The translations under genes and the position numbers were made by a program. From an uncultured Oscillospiraceae bacterium (GTDB taxonomy: Bacteria > Bacillota > Clostridia > Oscillospirales > Oscillospiraceae), in the NCBI GenBank assembly GCA_934645175.1, contig CAKUDE010000003.1:1-64000 (forward strand): a stretch of DNA of 64,000 nucleotides, written 5' to 3'. This document shows, piece by piece, positions 7,614 to 15,593 of this stretch. Position 1 is the first letter of the stretch; every line of letters starts with the position of its first letter. The notes below the pieces were generated by a model that did no database searches, was not told the DNA's origin, and saw only the letters and a list, made by a program, of their open reading frames with translations.

Positions 7614-8014
7614 TTACGTTTCTGAACACCCTGGGGCTGCACGCTCTGCGCGGCGGAGGCACGGCAACGCTTCCGCGGCTTCGTGCGCCGATGGGAGCGG
7701 TCTATCCGCTGAAATGGACGCTGCGCCCTGTTGCAGCCGGAGATATTCTGGCGCGTGACGGCACGGAGCTGCTTGGCCGCCTGCTTGAGGCGGAGATGGC
7801 CGTGGATATTTACTCGCCCTATTCCGGCGGCGGCGCGGCTTGCCTGACCCATGCGGAGAACATCGTTACATCGTTTTCCGCACCCCTTCCGGGCTTTAGC
7901 GTCAGCGAACCGACCGTCGGTGAATGCAAGTACAACGAGCGGCTCGATTGTTTTATCTGCCGAGTGACATTTCAAGCCAGCGCCTATCGTTACACGGCGG
8001 GGCTGGCATTGTAG
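7589..8014 (+). CDS. Phage morphogenesis protein, possible tail terminator or completion protein
   Basis: A 141-residue protein reading from TTG 7589, with AGGAGG (7571-7576) inside the preceding gene. It has an N-terminal helix (VLIDRVITFLNTLGL) and a beta-rich remainder. Tail-terminator proteins often start with such a helix and follow the stopper gene, but no diagnostic motif is visible. The overlap with the previous gene suggests translational coupling. Confidence 0.45.
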   Translation: MDVLIDRVITFLNTLGLHALRGGGTATLPRLRAPMGAVYPLKWTLRPVAAGDILARDGTELLGRLLEAEMAVDIYSPYSGGGAACLTHAENIVTSFSAPLPGFSVSEPTVGECKYNERLDCFICRVTFQASAYRYTAGLAL

Positions 8015-8023
8015 GGAGGTACC

Positions 8024-8437
8024 ATGAGCAACACACAAGTCTGTTACGCGCCCGAGCGCGCAGCATTTCTGGTCAAGCTGAACGGTACGCCTGTGGGCGG
8101 GCTGGAGGGCTACACGCTGCGCACGGAAAGCAAATGCTATCCCTGCCACACGGTCAACGGCGGTACAGCCGGGAAGGTCCTGCGCGGCGCGGCGGTGTAT
8201 ACGCTGACGCTGAAGCGTATGCTGCCCGACCTGATACAGATGCCAAACCTGTTTGGCTCGATATGGGCGGGGAGCTTTCAACTGACGATCCTTCACAAGA
8301 ACTGGTCGGACACCTTTGCCGACTGCCGTCTGCAAGGCGCGACGGAAAGCGTGGACGGGCGCGGGCGTGTCTTTGAGGAGCTTGTCTGCGTTTCGACAAA
8401 GCGGACACATTCCGACACAGTTTCTTCGGAGGTCTGA
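8024..8437 (+). CDS. Phage tail-associated protein, possibly tail-tube-like
   Basis: A 137-residue protein with five cysteines. The stretch AVYTLTLKRML followed by a strand-rich C-terminus (FADCRLQGATESVDGRGRVF) is compatible with a small tail-tube or baseplate fold. GGGAGG lies 5 bases before ATG 8024. It pairs with the next gene (gap 2 bases). The product is not firmly recognised. Confidence 0.4.
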   Translation: MSNTQVCYAPERAAFLVKLNGTPVGGLEGYTLRTESKCYPCHTVNGGTAGKVLRGAAVYTLTLKRMLPDLIQMPNLFGSIWAGSFQLTILHKNWSDTFADCRLQGATESVDGRGRVFEELVCVSTKRTHSDTVSSEV

Positions 8438-8439
8438 GT

Positions 8440-8799
8440 ATGGCGACAATTCTGAAATATAAGACATATACCTGGCCGTGCAATCCCGAGACGTGCAATG
8501 TGACAATGAGCCGCCCGGTGACACTGAATAAGGACGGCGCGGGGGTACTCTCGCAGACGCAGGCTGTGACCGAGCCGCGGCAGGTGCGCGGGGAGGGGAT
8601 CCTGTCGGCAAACGATCTGTCGGCGGAGTATACGGCGCTCTGGACGCTCTTTCAGGCGGGCGGTGCGGGTACGCTTGTGCTTGACGGCCTGCCGTCGATG
8701 CGTGCGTATCTGACCGAGCTGGAATTTATCCAGATTCCGTACGAGGGAGCCATGCGTTACCGCTTCGCCTTTGTCGAGGCGCTTTCACAGACCGCCTGA
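8440..8799 (+). CDS. Phage tail/baseplate-like protein (resembles DNA circularisation protein N-terminal domain)
   Basis: A 119-residue protein. The pattern VRGEGILSANDL, a TALWTLFQAGGAGTLVLDG segment and a final MRYRFAFVEA resembles the N-terminal domain of Mu-type DNA circularisation/baseplate-hub proteins (G-x-G-x-L-x-G ... G-x-L-x-x-P ... F-x-E). It is the last gene of the module: a strong terminator follows 10 bases after its stop, so no tape measure, baseplate or fibre genes follow here. Confidence 0.4.
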   Translation: MATILKYKTYTWPCNPETCNVTMSRPVTLNKDGAGVLSQTQAVTEPRQVRGEGILSANDLSAEYTALWTLFQAGGAGTLVLDGLPSMRAYLTELEFIQIPYEGAMRYRFAFVEALSQTA

Positions 8800-8809
8800 T
8801 GAAAAAAAG

Positions 8810-8833
8810 CCCGCGCCGGTTGTCCGGCGCGGG
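8810..8833. terminator. Bidirectional terminator between phage module and pta
   Basis: A 10-bp GC stem (CCCGCGCCGG with CCGGCGCGGG) has an A-run on its left and GATTTTTAT on its right. It closes the rightward phage module and, on the other strand, the leftward pta gene. Confidence 0.9.
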
Positions 8834-8878
8834 TGATTTTTATGGGCTTCAGAGATTGTGGACAAATCCGACCGATGC

Positions 8879-9877
8879 TCAGACGAGCGCAGCGGTAATG
8901 ATGGCCATCTTGTAGACCTCATCGGCGTTGCAGCCGCGGCTGAGGTCATTGATCGGCGCATTCAGGCCGAGCAGGATGGGACCGTAGGCTTCATAACCGC
9001 CCAGACGCTGAGCGATCTTGTAGCCGATGTTGCCTGCTTCGATGCAGGGGAAGATGAAGGTGTTGGCATAGCCTGCGACGGGGGAGCCGGGGAACTTGAG
9101 CTGGCCGACAACGGGGGAGACAGCAGCGTCAAACTGCATTTCGCCGTCGATGGCAAGATCGGGAGCCATTTCCTTGGCCTTGGCAGTGGCATCACGGGAG
9201 AGCTGCACGGTACCGCCCTTGCCGGAGCCCTTTGTGGAGAAGCTCAGCATGGCAACCTTAGGCTCAATGCCGAAGGTCTTGGCGCAGCGTGCCGTCTCGA
9301 TTGCAACCTCGGCCAGCTTGTCCGCCGCAGAAACGACGACGTTGCCTTCCTTGTCGAGGGTATCCTCATAGGAGATGTTGATGGCGCAGTCGCCCATGGC
9401 AATTTTCTCTTCGCCGCGCACAAGGATGAAGCAGGAGCTGACCAGATGTGCGCCGGGCTTCGTCTTAACGAGCTGAAGCGCGGGACGGACGGTGTCGGCG
9501 GTGGAGTAAGTGGCGCCGCCCAGCAGTGCGTCGGCGCGGCCGAGCTTCACGAGCATGGTGCCGAAGTAGTTACCCTTCAGCAGCAGTGCACGGCATTCCT
9601 CGGGGCTCATCTTGCCCTTGCGGAGCTCAACCATTTTGGCGACCATGGCGTCCATTTCGGGATAGGTCTCGGGGTCAATGATCTCCAGACCTTCAATGTC
9701 GAAGCCGCCCTTCTTTGCGGCCTCTCTGACCTCCTCGACCTTGCCGATCAGGATCGGGGTCAGGAAGCCGTCCTTTTTCAGACGGTCGGCGGCGTCGAGA
9801 ATGCGGGCGTCCGGGCCTTCGGTAAAGACGATCTTGCGGGGATTTGCCTTCAGGATTTCAATCAAACGGTCAAACAT
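8879..9877 (-). CDS. pta: Phosphate acetyltransferase
   Basis: A 332-residue enzyme that interconverts acetyl-CoA and acetyl phosphate (EC 2.3.1.8), the route to acetate and ATP together with acetate kinase. Family signatures include KIVFTEGPDARIL at the N-terminus, ADALLGGATYSTADTVRPALQ, MLSFSTKGS and the terminal AINDLSRGC-like NAPINDLSRGCNADEVY. It is full length for the short, single-domain clostridial form. GGAGGAACATC precedes ATG 9877. No ack gene is adjacent. It lies at the end of a leftward run and probably has its own promoter inside the end of the upstream gene. Confidence 0.96.
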   Translation of the reverse strand: MFDRLIEILKANPRKIVFTEGPDARILDAADRLKKDGFLTPILIGKVEEVREAAKKGGFDIEGLEIIDPETYPEMDAMVAKMVELRKGKMSPEECRALLLKGNYFGTMLVKLGRADALLGGATYSTADTVRPALQLVKTKPGAHLVSSCFILVRGEEKIAMGDCAINISYEDTLDKEGNVVVSAADKLAEVAIETARCAKTFGIEPKVAMLSFSTKGSGKGGTVQLSRDATAKAKEMAPDLAIDGEMQFDAAVSPVVGQLKFPGSPVAGYANTFIFPCIEAGNIGYKIAQRLGGYEAYGPILLGLNAPINDLSRGCNADEVYKMAIITAALV

Positions 9878-9921
9878 GATGTTCCTCCAAATTTCGCAGG
9901 TGTGGGTCTGCGGTTTTTATC

Positions 9922-9951
9922 ATTATACTTCTTTTTGCGTGAGAAAATCAA
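9922..9951 (-). promoter_or_regulatory. Probable pta promoter
   Basis: On the minus strand TTGATT and TATAAT are 18 bases apart, overlapping the last codons of the pseudouridine synthase gene and lying 45 bases before the pta start. Confidence 0.6.
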
Positions 9952-10816
9952 GAGATACGTCCATTTTTGAGCGAATCTCCAGCATTTTTCCGGTCATGGG
10001 ATGCACAAAGCGCAGAGAGACGGCGCATAGCTGCTGTCCGGTCAATCCGAAACGGGCGGAAAAGGCCTGTGATTCCGTGCTGCCGTATTGTGCATCGCCC
10101 AGAATCGGGCAGCCGAGAAAAACGCAGTGCAGCCGGAGCTGATGCGTGCGTCCGGTCAGCGGTCGCAGCTCCAGCGCAGACGCGCCGCCGCGCGTTTCCA
10201 ACACGCGGTATGCCGAGCGGGAGTCCTTTCCGCCCGGCGCAATGCAGCGCAGAAGGCTTGGCCCTTCGGGACGCGCAATCGGCGCCGAGATCAGTCCCTC
10301 CGGTTCGGCGGGAGAGCCGTAGACGAGCGCATGATAACGCTTCTCGATCTGCCCGCAGTGCGACAGGTCGCACATTTTAGCATGGATGTGAGCGTTTTTT
10401 GCCAGCAGCACCAACCCGAAGGTGTCCCGATCAAGCCGACTGACGGGGTGCACGGCGCATTTCTGCCCGGTTTCACGATAATAAGCCAGCAGACGATTGG
10501 CCAGTGTGCCGGTGTTGCGCGCGGCGGAGGGATGCACCAGCATCCCGGCGGGCTTGTCTACGGCCAGGAGCCATTCGTCCTCATAGATCACATACAGCGG
10601 GCCCGGTTCGGCGGGATAGTCGGGTTCCGATTCGTCCAGGCAGACCCAAATTTCGTCGCCCGGGTGAACGGGATGATCCGTGTGCGCGGTGACCCCGTTT
10701 ACATAATATGCGCCGCGGTATTTCAGCCGCCGCACCAATCCCGACGAAAGCCCCAGCTCCCGCCGGAGAATACTCAGCAGCTTCGCCTCGCGCGAAGCAA
10801 TGTGGCGCAGCTCCAT
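9923..10816 (-). CDS. RluA-family 23S rRNA/tRNA pseudouridine synthase
   Basis: A 297-residue enzyme with an N-terminal S4 RNA-binding domain (about 15-75) and a catalytic domain carrying HPVSRLDRDTFGLVLLAK, which includes the catalytic Asp in the RLD motif, and later LRPLTGRTHQLRLH. It isomerises specific uridines in structured RNA. The target (RluC- or RluD-type) cannot be told from sequence alone. In the active-site motif the usual Ser after Thr is Phe (TFGL for TSGL). The start codon overlaps the stop of the upstream CBS gene by one base (TGATG), implying coupling. Confidence 0.92.
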   Translation of the reverse strand: MELRHIASREAKLLSILRRELGLSSGLVRRLKYRGAYYVNGVTAHTDHPVHPGDEIWVCLDESEPDYPAEPGPLYVIYEDEWLLAVDKPAGMLVHPSAARNTGTLANRLLAYYRETGQKCAVHPVSRLDRDTFGLVLLAKNAHIHAKMCDLSHCGQIEKRYHALVYGSPAEPEGLISAPIARPEGPSLLRCIAPGGKDSRSAYRVLETRGGASALELRPLTGRTHQLRLHCVFLGCPILGDAQYGSTESQAFSARFGLTGQQLCAVSLRFVHPMTGKMLEIRSKMDVSLDFLTQKEV

Positions 10817-11244
10817 CAGCAGCCCGGTGTGCTTAGCTGCGGCGCGATGAATTGCTGCAGGCAGAAGCGCATAATTGCGCGGCGCGTGACAATGCCGATA
10901 AAATCGCCCTTATCGTCCACGACGGGGACGAAGTTCTGGTCGGTTGCTTTGAGCAGCAGATCCTGCATATCCGTTGTTACGGAGACGGGGACGTTATCCT
11001 TGTGGTGCGAGATTTCCATGATGTTATGGTTTTCCGCATCGCGCATATCCATGCAGCACAGATTCTTCAGCGCCCACAGGAGGTCGCCTTCGGTCAGTGT
11101 GCCGCAATAAGAGCCGTCGCGGTTCAGGATGGGCAGTGCGGTGTAGCCGGATTTTTCCATGCGCTCCATTGCCTGACGCAGCGAAAAATCGCAGTATAAA
11201 TAAGCGCAGGTCGCCTTTGGGGTCAAGAAAAACAATAGGTTCAA
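10816..11244 (-). CDS. CBS-domain pair protein
   Basis: A 142-residue protein made of two CBS repeats (about 15-65 and 80-130) ending in GIVTRRAIMRF, as in stand-alone adenosine-nucleotide-sensing CBS proteins. No DNA-binding or enzymatic domain is attached. It starts at TTG 11244 behind GAGGGA and sits between glycolytic genes and a pseudouridine synthase. An energy-sensing role is possible but only inferred. Confidence 0.85.
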   Translation of the reverse strand: MNLLFFLTPKATCAYLYCDFSLRQAMERMEKSGYTALPILNRDGSYCGTLTEGDLLWALKNLCCMDMRDAENHNIMEISHHKDNVPVSVTTDMQDLLLKATDQNFVPVVDDKGDFIGIVTRRAIMRFCLQQFIAPQLSTPGC

Positions 11245-11277
11245 GGGGATCCCTCACTTCCGGCGGATACGCTGGGA

Positions 11278-12054
11278 TCAGAGCGTGGGCTGATTGGCGT
11301 CTTCGACGATCTTAATGAATTTTGCAGGGTCGAGCGAAGCGCCGCCGATCAGACCGCCGTCGATATCCGGCTGCGCCAGAAGGTCATAGGCATTCTTTTC
11401 GTTCATGGAGCCGCCGTAAAGGATGGTGGTTGCACGGGCGTTCTTCGAGCCTGCGAGCTTGCGCACAACGGCGCGGATATGCTGGCAGACGGCTTCCGCC
11501 TGCTCGGGTGTGGCGGTCATGCCGGTACCGATCGCCCAGATGGGCTCGTAGGCGATGACAACGCGGCGGATGCGCTCCGAGGGCAGGCCGTGGAACGCCA
11601 GCTTGAGCTGCGTGGAGATCAGCTCCTCGGTAATGCCCGCCTCGCGCTGCTCCAGCGTTTCGCCGCAGCAGAGAATGGGAACCAGACCGCCGTCGAGCGC
11701 GGCGTGCAGCTTGGCGTTGACCTCTGCGTCATCCTCACCCATGGCGCGGCGCTCGGAGTGGCCGATAATGACGTATTTGCAGCCTGCATCAAGCAGCATA
11801 TGCGAGCTGATCTCGCCGGTATATGCGCCGGAGGAGAAGCGGCTGCAATTCTGCGCGCCGATGCCGATGCGCGTCTCGCGTGTCGCACGCACTGCGACGG
11901 CAATATCCACGGCGGGGACGCACAGCGCAATGTCGCACCAGCGGCCCTTCGGCAGCAGCGCCTTGAGCTCGGTCAGGAAAGCCTTTGTTTCGCTGGGCGT
12001 CTTGTTCATCTTCCAGTTGCCCGCAATGAGCGTCTTACGGTACTTACGGTTCAT
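11278..12054 (-). CDS. tpiA: Triosephosphate isomerase
   Basis: A 258-residue glycolytic enzyme (EC 5.3.1.1) interconverting dihydroxyacetone phosphate and glyceraldehyde 3-phosphate. It shows AGNWKMN (Asn/Lys of the active site), the catalytic His in IIGHSERR, the catalytic Glu in AYEPIWAIGTG, and the phosphate loop LYGGSMNEKN. Start taken as ATG 12054 because AAGGAG precedes it and the N-terminus is then canonical; the frame extends to 12099 without a ribosome site. It is directly downstream of pgk, as in many Firmicutes glycolytic operons. Confidence 0.97.
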   Translation of the reverse strand: MNRKYRKTLIAGNWKMNKTPSETKAFLTELKALLPKGRWCDIALCVPAVDIAVAVRATRETRIGIGAQNCSRFSSGAYTGEISSHMLLDAGCKYVIIGHSERRAMGEDDAEVNAKLHAALDGGLVPILCCGETLEQREAGITEELISTQLKLAFHGLPSERIRRVVIAYEPIWAIGTGMTATPEQAEAVCQHIRAVVRKLAGSKNARATTILYGGSMNEKNAYDLLAQPDIDGGLIGGASLDPAKFIKIVEDANQPTL

Positions 12055-12108
12055 GGTTAAAACTCCTTCGTGTATATAGTAATGAACGGCAAAAGCCAAT
12101 ATCTTTCG

Positions 12109-13308
12109 TTATCTGTCCTGCAGGCAGGCGATCCCGGGCAGCTCCAGACCCTCCAGGAATTCCAGGGAAGCGCCGCCGCCGGTGGAGATGTGGGTGATGC
12201 GGTCGGCAAAGCCAAGCTGCTCGCAGGCGGCCGCACTGTCGCCGCCGCCGACGATGGTCACTGCGCCGCTGTCGGCCAGAGCCTGCGCCATGGCAATGGT
12301 GCCCTTGGCAAGCGTTGGATTTTCAAAGACGCCCATCGGGCCGTTCCAAACGACGGTTTTCGCGTTTTTCACGGCCTCGGCGAAGCGCTCACGGGTCTTT
12401 TCGCCGATGTCCAGACCCTCCATATCGGCGGGGATGGCATCGGAGGAAACGGTCTTTACCTCGATCGGGCCGTCGATCGGGTCGGGGAAGGAGGCGGCGA
12501 TTACCGTATCCACCGGCAGCAGGAGCTTCACGCCCTTCTGCGCGGCCTTTTCCAGCATTTCGCGGCAGTAGTCGAGCTTTTCGGTGTCAAGCAGAGATTT
12601 GCCGACGCCGTAGCCCTTGGCGGCGAGGAAGGTAAATGCCATACCGCCGCCGATGATAAGCGTATCGACCTTCTCCAGCAGGTTGTTGATGACGCCGAGC
12701 TTGTCGGAGACCTTGGCGCCGCCGAGAATGGCGACAAAGGGGCGTGCGGGGTCGGCCAGAGCCTTGCCCATAATGCTCACTTCCTTTTCTACGAGGAAGC
12801 CGCACACGGCGGGCAGATACTCCGCCACGCCGGCAGTGGAGGCGTGGGCGCGGTGCGCCGTGCCGAAGGCGTCGTTGACAAACACATCCGCCAACGCTGC
12901 AAATTGCTTCGACAGCTCGGGGGCATTTTTTGTTTCACCCTGTTCAAAGCGGACATTTTCCAGCAGCATGACCTCGCCGTCCTTCAGTGCGGCGGCTTTG
13001 GCCTGCGCATCCGGGCCGACGACATCGTCGGCCATAACTACGGGCTTACCCAGCAGCTCCGACAGACGCGCCGCAACGGGGCGCAGCGAAAGCTCCGGTC
13101 TCCATTCGCCCTTGGGTTTGCCCAGGTGCGAACAGAGAATGACACGCGCACCATGCGCGCAGAGATATTCGATGGTGGGCAGCGCCGCAACGATTCGCTT
13201 GTCGCTGGTGATCTGCCCGTTTTTCATGGGGACGTTAAAGTCGCAGCGGCACAGAATGCGCTTGCCGCGAACGTCAATGTCTTTTACGGATTTTTTGTTG
13301 TAATTCAT
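12109..13308 (-). CDS. pgk: Phosphoglycerate kinase
   Basis: A 399-residue enzyme (EC 2.7.2.3) forming ATP from 1,3-bisphosphoglycerate. N-domain signatures are [11 protein letters not shown] and SHLGKPKG. The C-domain has the nucleotide-binding GPMGVFE and the terminal [13 protein letters not shown] and [13 protein letters not shown]. Length is typical. GGGAGG lies before ATG 13308, 31 bases after trmL. The tpiA gene follows 54 bases downstream. GAPDH, enolase and mutase are not in the window. Confidence 0.97.
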   Translation of the reverse strand: MNYNKKSVKDIDVRGKRILCRCDFNVPMKNGQITSDKRIVAALPTIEYLCAHGARVILCSHLGKPKGEWRPELSLRPVAARLSELLGKPVVMADDVVGPDAQAKAAALKDGEVMLLENVRFEQGETKNAPELSKQFAALADVFVNDAFGTAHRAHASTAGVAEYLPAVCGFLVEKEVSIMGKALADPARPFVAILGGAKVSDKLGVINNLLEKVDTLIIGGGMAFTFLAAKGYGVGKSLLDTEKLDYCREMLEKAAQKGVKLLLPVDTVIAASFPDPIDGPIEVKTVSSDAIPADMEGLDIGEKTRERFAEAVKNAKTVVWNGPMGVFENPTLAKGTIAMAQALADSGAVTIVGGGDSAAACEQLGFADRITHISTGGGASLEFLEGLELPGIACLQDR

Positions 13309-13339
13309 TTGTGATGCCTCCCGGAATGCTGCGAAGCGT

Positions 13340-13822
13340 TCAACGCTTCATTTTACCGAATTCACACAGGTGAGGGAAGTCAAGCTGCCGCAGAGCCTCG
13401 AACACGCCGACGGCGACGGAGTTGCTCAGATTCAGGCTCCGCGCCTCGGTGCGCATGGGAATGCGGACGCAGCTCTCCTCGTGCGCCTGCAGGAAGTCCT
13501 CGGGCAACCCCTTTGTCTCCCTGCCGAAAAAGAGAAAGCAACCGTCTTCGTAGTCCGCCTCGGTGTAGGCGCGCGGCGCTTTTGTGGAAAACAGCCGCAT
13601 CTGACGAACCTCGTTGCGTGCGAAGAAATCGTCGAGCGATTCGTAGACCGTAACCTCCACCAGATGCCAGTAGTCCAGCCCTGCACGGCGTACCGCCGAT
13701 TCGGAGATGTCAAAGCCCAGCGGCTTGATCAGATGCAGGCGGCTGCCGGTTGCGGCGCAGGTGCGGGCGATGTTGCCCGTGTTCTGCGGGATTTCCGGTG
13801 CGACGAGAACGACGTTCAGCAT
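13340..13822 (-). CDS. trmL: tRNA (cytidine(34)-2'-O)-methyltransferase
   Basis: A 160-residue SPOUT-class methyltransferase modifying the wobble nucleotide of leucine tRNAs. It starts with [20 protein letters not shown], has FGRETKGLP in the middle, and ends with the knotted SAM site [11 protein letters not shown]. Size and motifs match TrmL/YibK. It appears to be the first gene of the leftward run continuing into pgk and tpiA. Confidence 0.94.
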   Translation of the reverse strand: MLNVVLVAPEIPQNTGNIARTCAATGSRLHLIKPLGFDISESAVRRAGLDYWHLVEVTVYESLDDFFARNEVRQMRLFSTKAPRAYTEADYEDGCFLFFGRETKGLPEDFLQAHEESCVRIPMRTEARSLNLSNSVAVGVFEALRQLDFPHLCEFGKMKR

Positions 13823-13888
13823 GACGATTTTCGGCTTCCTCTCCGGGGCGTATCTTTTTGCGCCGCCGCCCCAGCCTGCGGCGACTTC

Positions 13889-13917
13889 ATTCTATGACAA
13901 ATCCGTGCGGAATTCAA
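13889..13917 (-). promoter_or_regulatory. Promoter of the trmL-pgk-tpiA run
   Basis: On the minus strand TTGAAT and TAGAAT are separated by 17 bases, 67 bases before the trmL start. Confidence 0.65.
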
Positions 13918-13996
13918 CCGCTTTTCCGGAAAATTAAAAAATTTTTTAAAATAATTGTTTGGAAACGTGCACAAAGCCTCCGCAGACAAATAAAAG

Positions 13997-14021
13997 CGCG
14001 GGTCCGCAATGCGGACCCGCG
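13997..14021 (-). terminator. Terminator of the HtrA gene
   Basis: An 11-bp stem (CGCGGGTCCGC with GCGGACCCGCG, loop of 3). On the minus strand it is followed by CTTTTATTT, 22 bases past the protease stop codon. The following 13823-13996 stretch is AT-rich and holds only the trmL promoter. Confidence 0.85.
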
Positions 14022-14042
14022 TCAGAGGAGAAATCGGGGAGG

Positions 14043-15419
14043 TCAATTGTCGGTCGGCTTGGCGTCGAAGGTGACGGTCAGCTTGATCGTCTGGCCGTTG
14101 CGTACGACGGTCAGCGTAGCCGTATCGCCCGCGCGGAACGAACGCAGCGCGTTGACCAGAACGGTATGGCTTTCCGCCTGAACGTCATCAAGAGCGGTGA
14201 TCACATCGCCGACACGCAGCCCGGCTTTGTAGCCGCAGGCGCTCTCATCGATCTCCACGATTTCCGCGCCGGCAGGCTCGGTGCTGTTGGTAACGGTGAT
14301 GCCGATATATGCGCGGTTGAGCACGGCGCCGTTCTGCCGGAGATCGTCGAGAATGGACTTTACGTCGTTGATCGGGATGGCAAAGCCGATGCCCTCAATG
14401 GAGGCGCCGCTGCTGGTTGTGCCGGAGTATTTCGCGGAGGTGATGCCGATGACCGTGCCGTCCGCCGCGAAGAGCGGGCCGCCGGAGTTGCCGGAGTTAA
14501 TGGCCGCATCGACCTGAATCATGGAGGTCGTGCTGCTGTCGGTGCTGACCGAGCGGGAAAGGGCGCTGACGTAGCCGACGGTCAGAGTATTGTTCAGCGT
14601 GCCGAGCGCGTTGCCGATCGCGGTAACCTGTGCGCCGACGACCAGACCGTCGGAGTCGCCCAGCGTAACGGTCGGCAGCGATGTGCCGTTGATTTTAATC
14701 AGGGCAATGTCGGTCGCCGCCTCGTAACCGACGACGGTTGCGGCATACTTTGTGCCGTCGTTCAGTGCGACGGTGATCTTGCGGGCGTTTTCAATGACGT
14801 GATAGTTCGTCAGGATCTCGCCATCGGCGGAGATGAGGAAGCCGGTGCCGGAGGAGGTGCCCACCTGCGACTGCTGGAAGGGATTCGAGCTCTGCGAGAC
14901 GGTTTCACAGACGATGGCGACCACGGCGTCAACGTTCTGCGAATAGATCTGCGCAGGAGAAAGGCCGCTCGAGGCGCTGCCGGTCGGAATGACCGTGCCG
15001 CTCGTGCCGGTGTTTGTGCTGCCTGTTTTGTGTTCATTTTGCAGCTGTGCCACCTGGCTCGACAGCGTGCCGATGCGGTCGCTGACCATCCCGCCGACGA
15101 CTGCGCCGCCGGCCAGGCTGCCGATCAGTGCGCAGCAGACGGCGAGAATCGCCACGCGCCAACCCCAACGGGTCACGCGCTGCTTTTTCTTCGGCGGCTG
15201 CTGCGGATAGGGCGTGTACTGCGGCTGGGAACGGTACTGCGGCTGGGAGTAGGAGTAATAGGTCTCATACTGCGTTTGCTGCGCGGCGCCGCCGACGTCA
15301 GACGGAGCTGTGCCCTCCGCAGGCTGCTGCACAGGCTCCTGTGCGGCGGGCTGCTGCGTGCCTTCCCCGGCGTTTTCGGGGCGGACGCTTTCGTTCCATT
15401 CGTTTCTGTTTTCGTTCAT
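14043..15419 (-). CDS. HtrA/DegP-type membrane-anchored serine protease with PDZ domain
   Basis: A 458-residue envelope quality-control protease. A Pro/Gln/Tyr-rich cytoplasmic segment (about 1-95) is followed by a single transmembrane helix (about 105-130), then a trypsin-like domain with catalytic His207 (TNYHVIEN), Asp237 (TDIALIKI) and Ser312 (NSGNSGGPLF), and one C-terminal PDZ domain (about 365-450). This is the architecture of Firmicutes HtrA. AAGGAGCTG precedes ATG 15419. It is flanked by terminators on both sides, so it is monocistronic. Confidence 0.95.
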   Translation of the reverse strand: MNENRNEWNESVRPENAGEGTQQPAAQEPVQQPAEGTAPSDVGGAAQQTQYETYYSYSQPQYRSQPQYTPYPQQPPKKKQRVTRWGWRVAILAVCCALIGSLAGGAVVGGMVSDRIGTLSSQVAQLQNEHKTGSTNTGTSGTVIPTGSASSGLSPAQIYSQNVDAVVAIVCETVSQSSNPFQQSQVGTSSGTGFLISADGEILTNYHVIENARKITVALNDGTKYAATVVGYEAATDIALIKINGTSLPTVTLGDSDGLVVGAQVTAIGNALGTLNNTLTVGYVSALSRSVSTDSSTTSMIQVDAAINSGNSGGPLFAADGTVIGITSAKYSGTTSSGASIEGIGFAIPINDVKSILDDLRQNGAVLNRAYIGITVTNSTEPAGAEIVEIDESACGYKAGLRVGDVITALDDVQAESHTVLVNALRSFRAGDTATLTVVRNGQTIKLTVTFDAKPTDN

Positions 15420-15546
15420 CGATCTTCAGCTCCTTGTCTGATGTTTTTGATGCTTTTATCTTACGCCATGCTTGTGGCGAATTTGTAAAATGCGGGAAAA
15501 GATTACTTAAATTCATGATGGACAAAGCGTAACATATGCCGCCTTA

Positions 15547-15580
15547 CGAAAAAGGGAACCGCCGTCGGTTCCCTTTTTCG
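15547..15580. terminator. Bidirectional terminator
   Basis: A perfect 15-bp stem (CGAAAAAGGGAACCG with its complement, loop CCGT). Read leftward it ends the desulfidase gene. Its T-rich end suits that direction. Confidence 0.85.
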
Positions 15581-15593
15581 GGACGGACGGCGC

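Noticed and set aside
8858-9970. 370-residue frame on the plus strand
   Set aside because: It is antisense to the clearly recognisable pta gene; long antisense frames are common at this GC content.
12070-13314. 414-residue frame on the plus strand
   Set aside because: Antisense to pgk, with no homology features or ribosome site.
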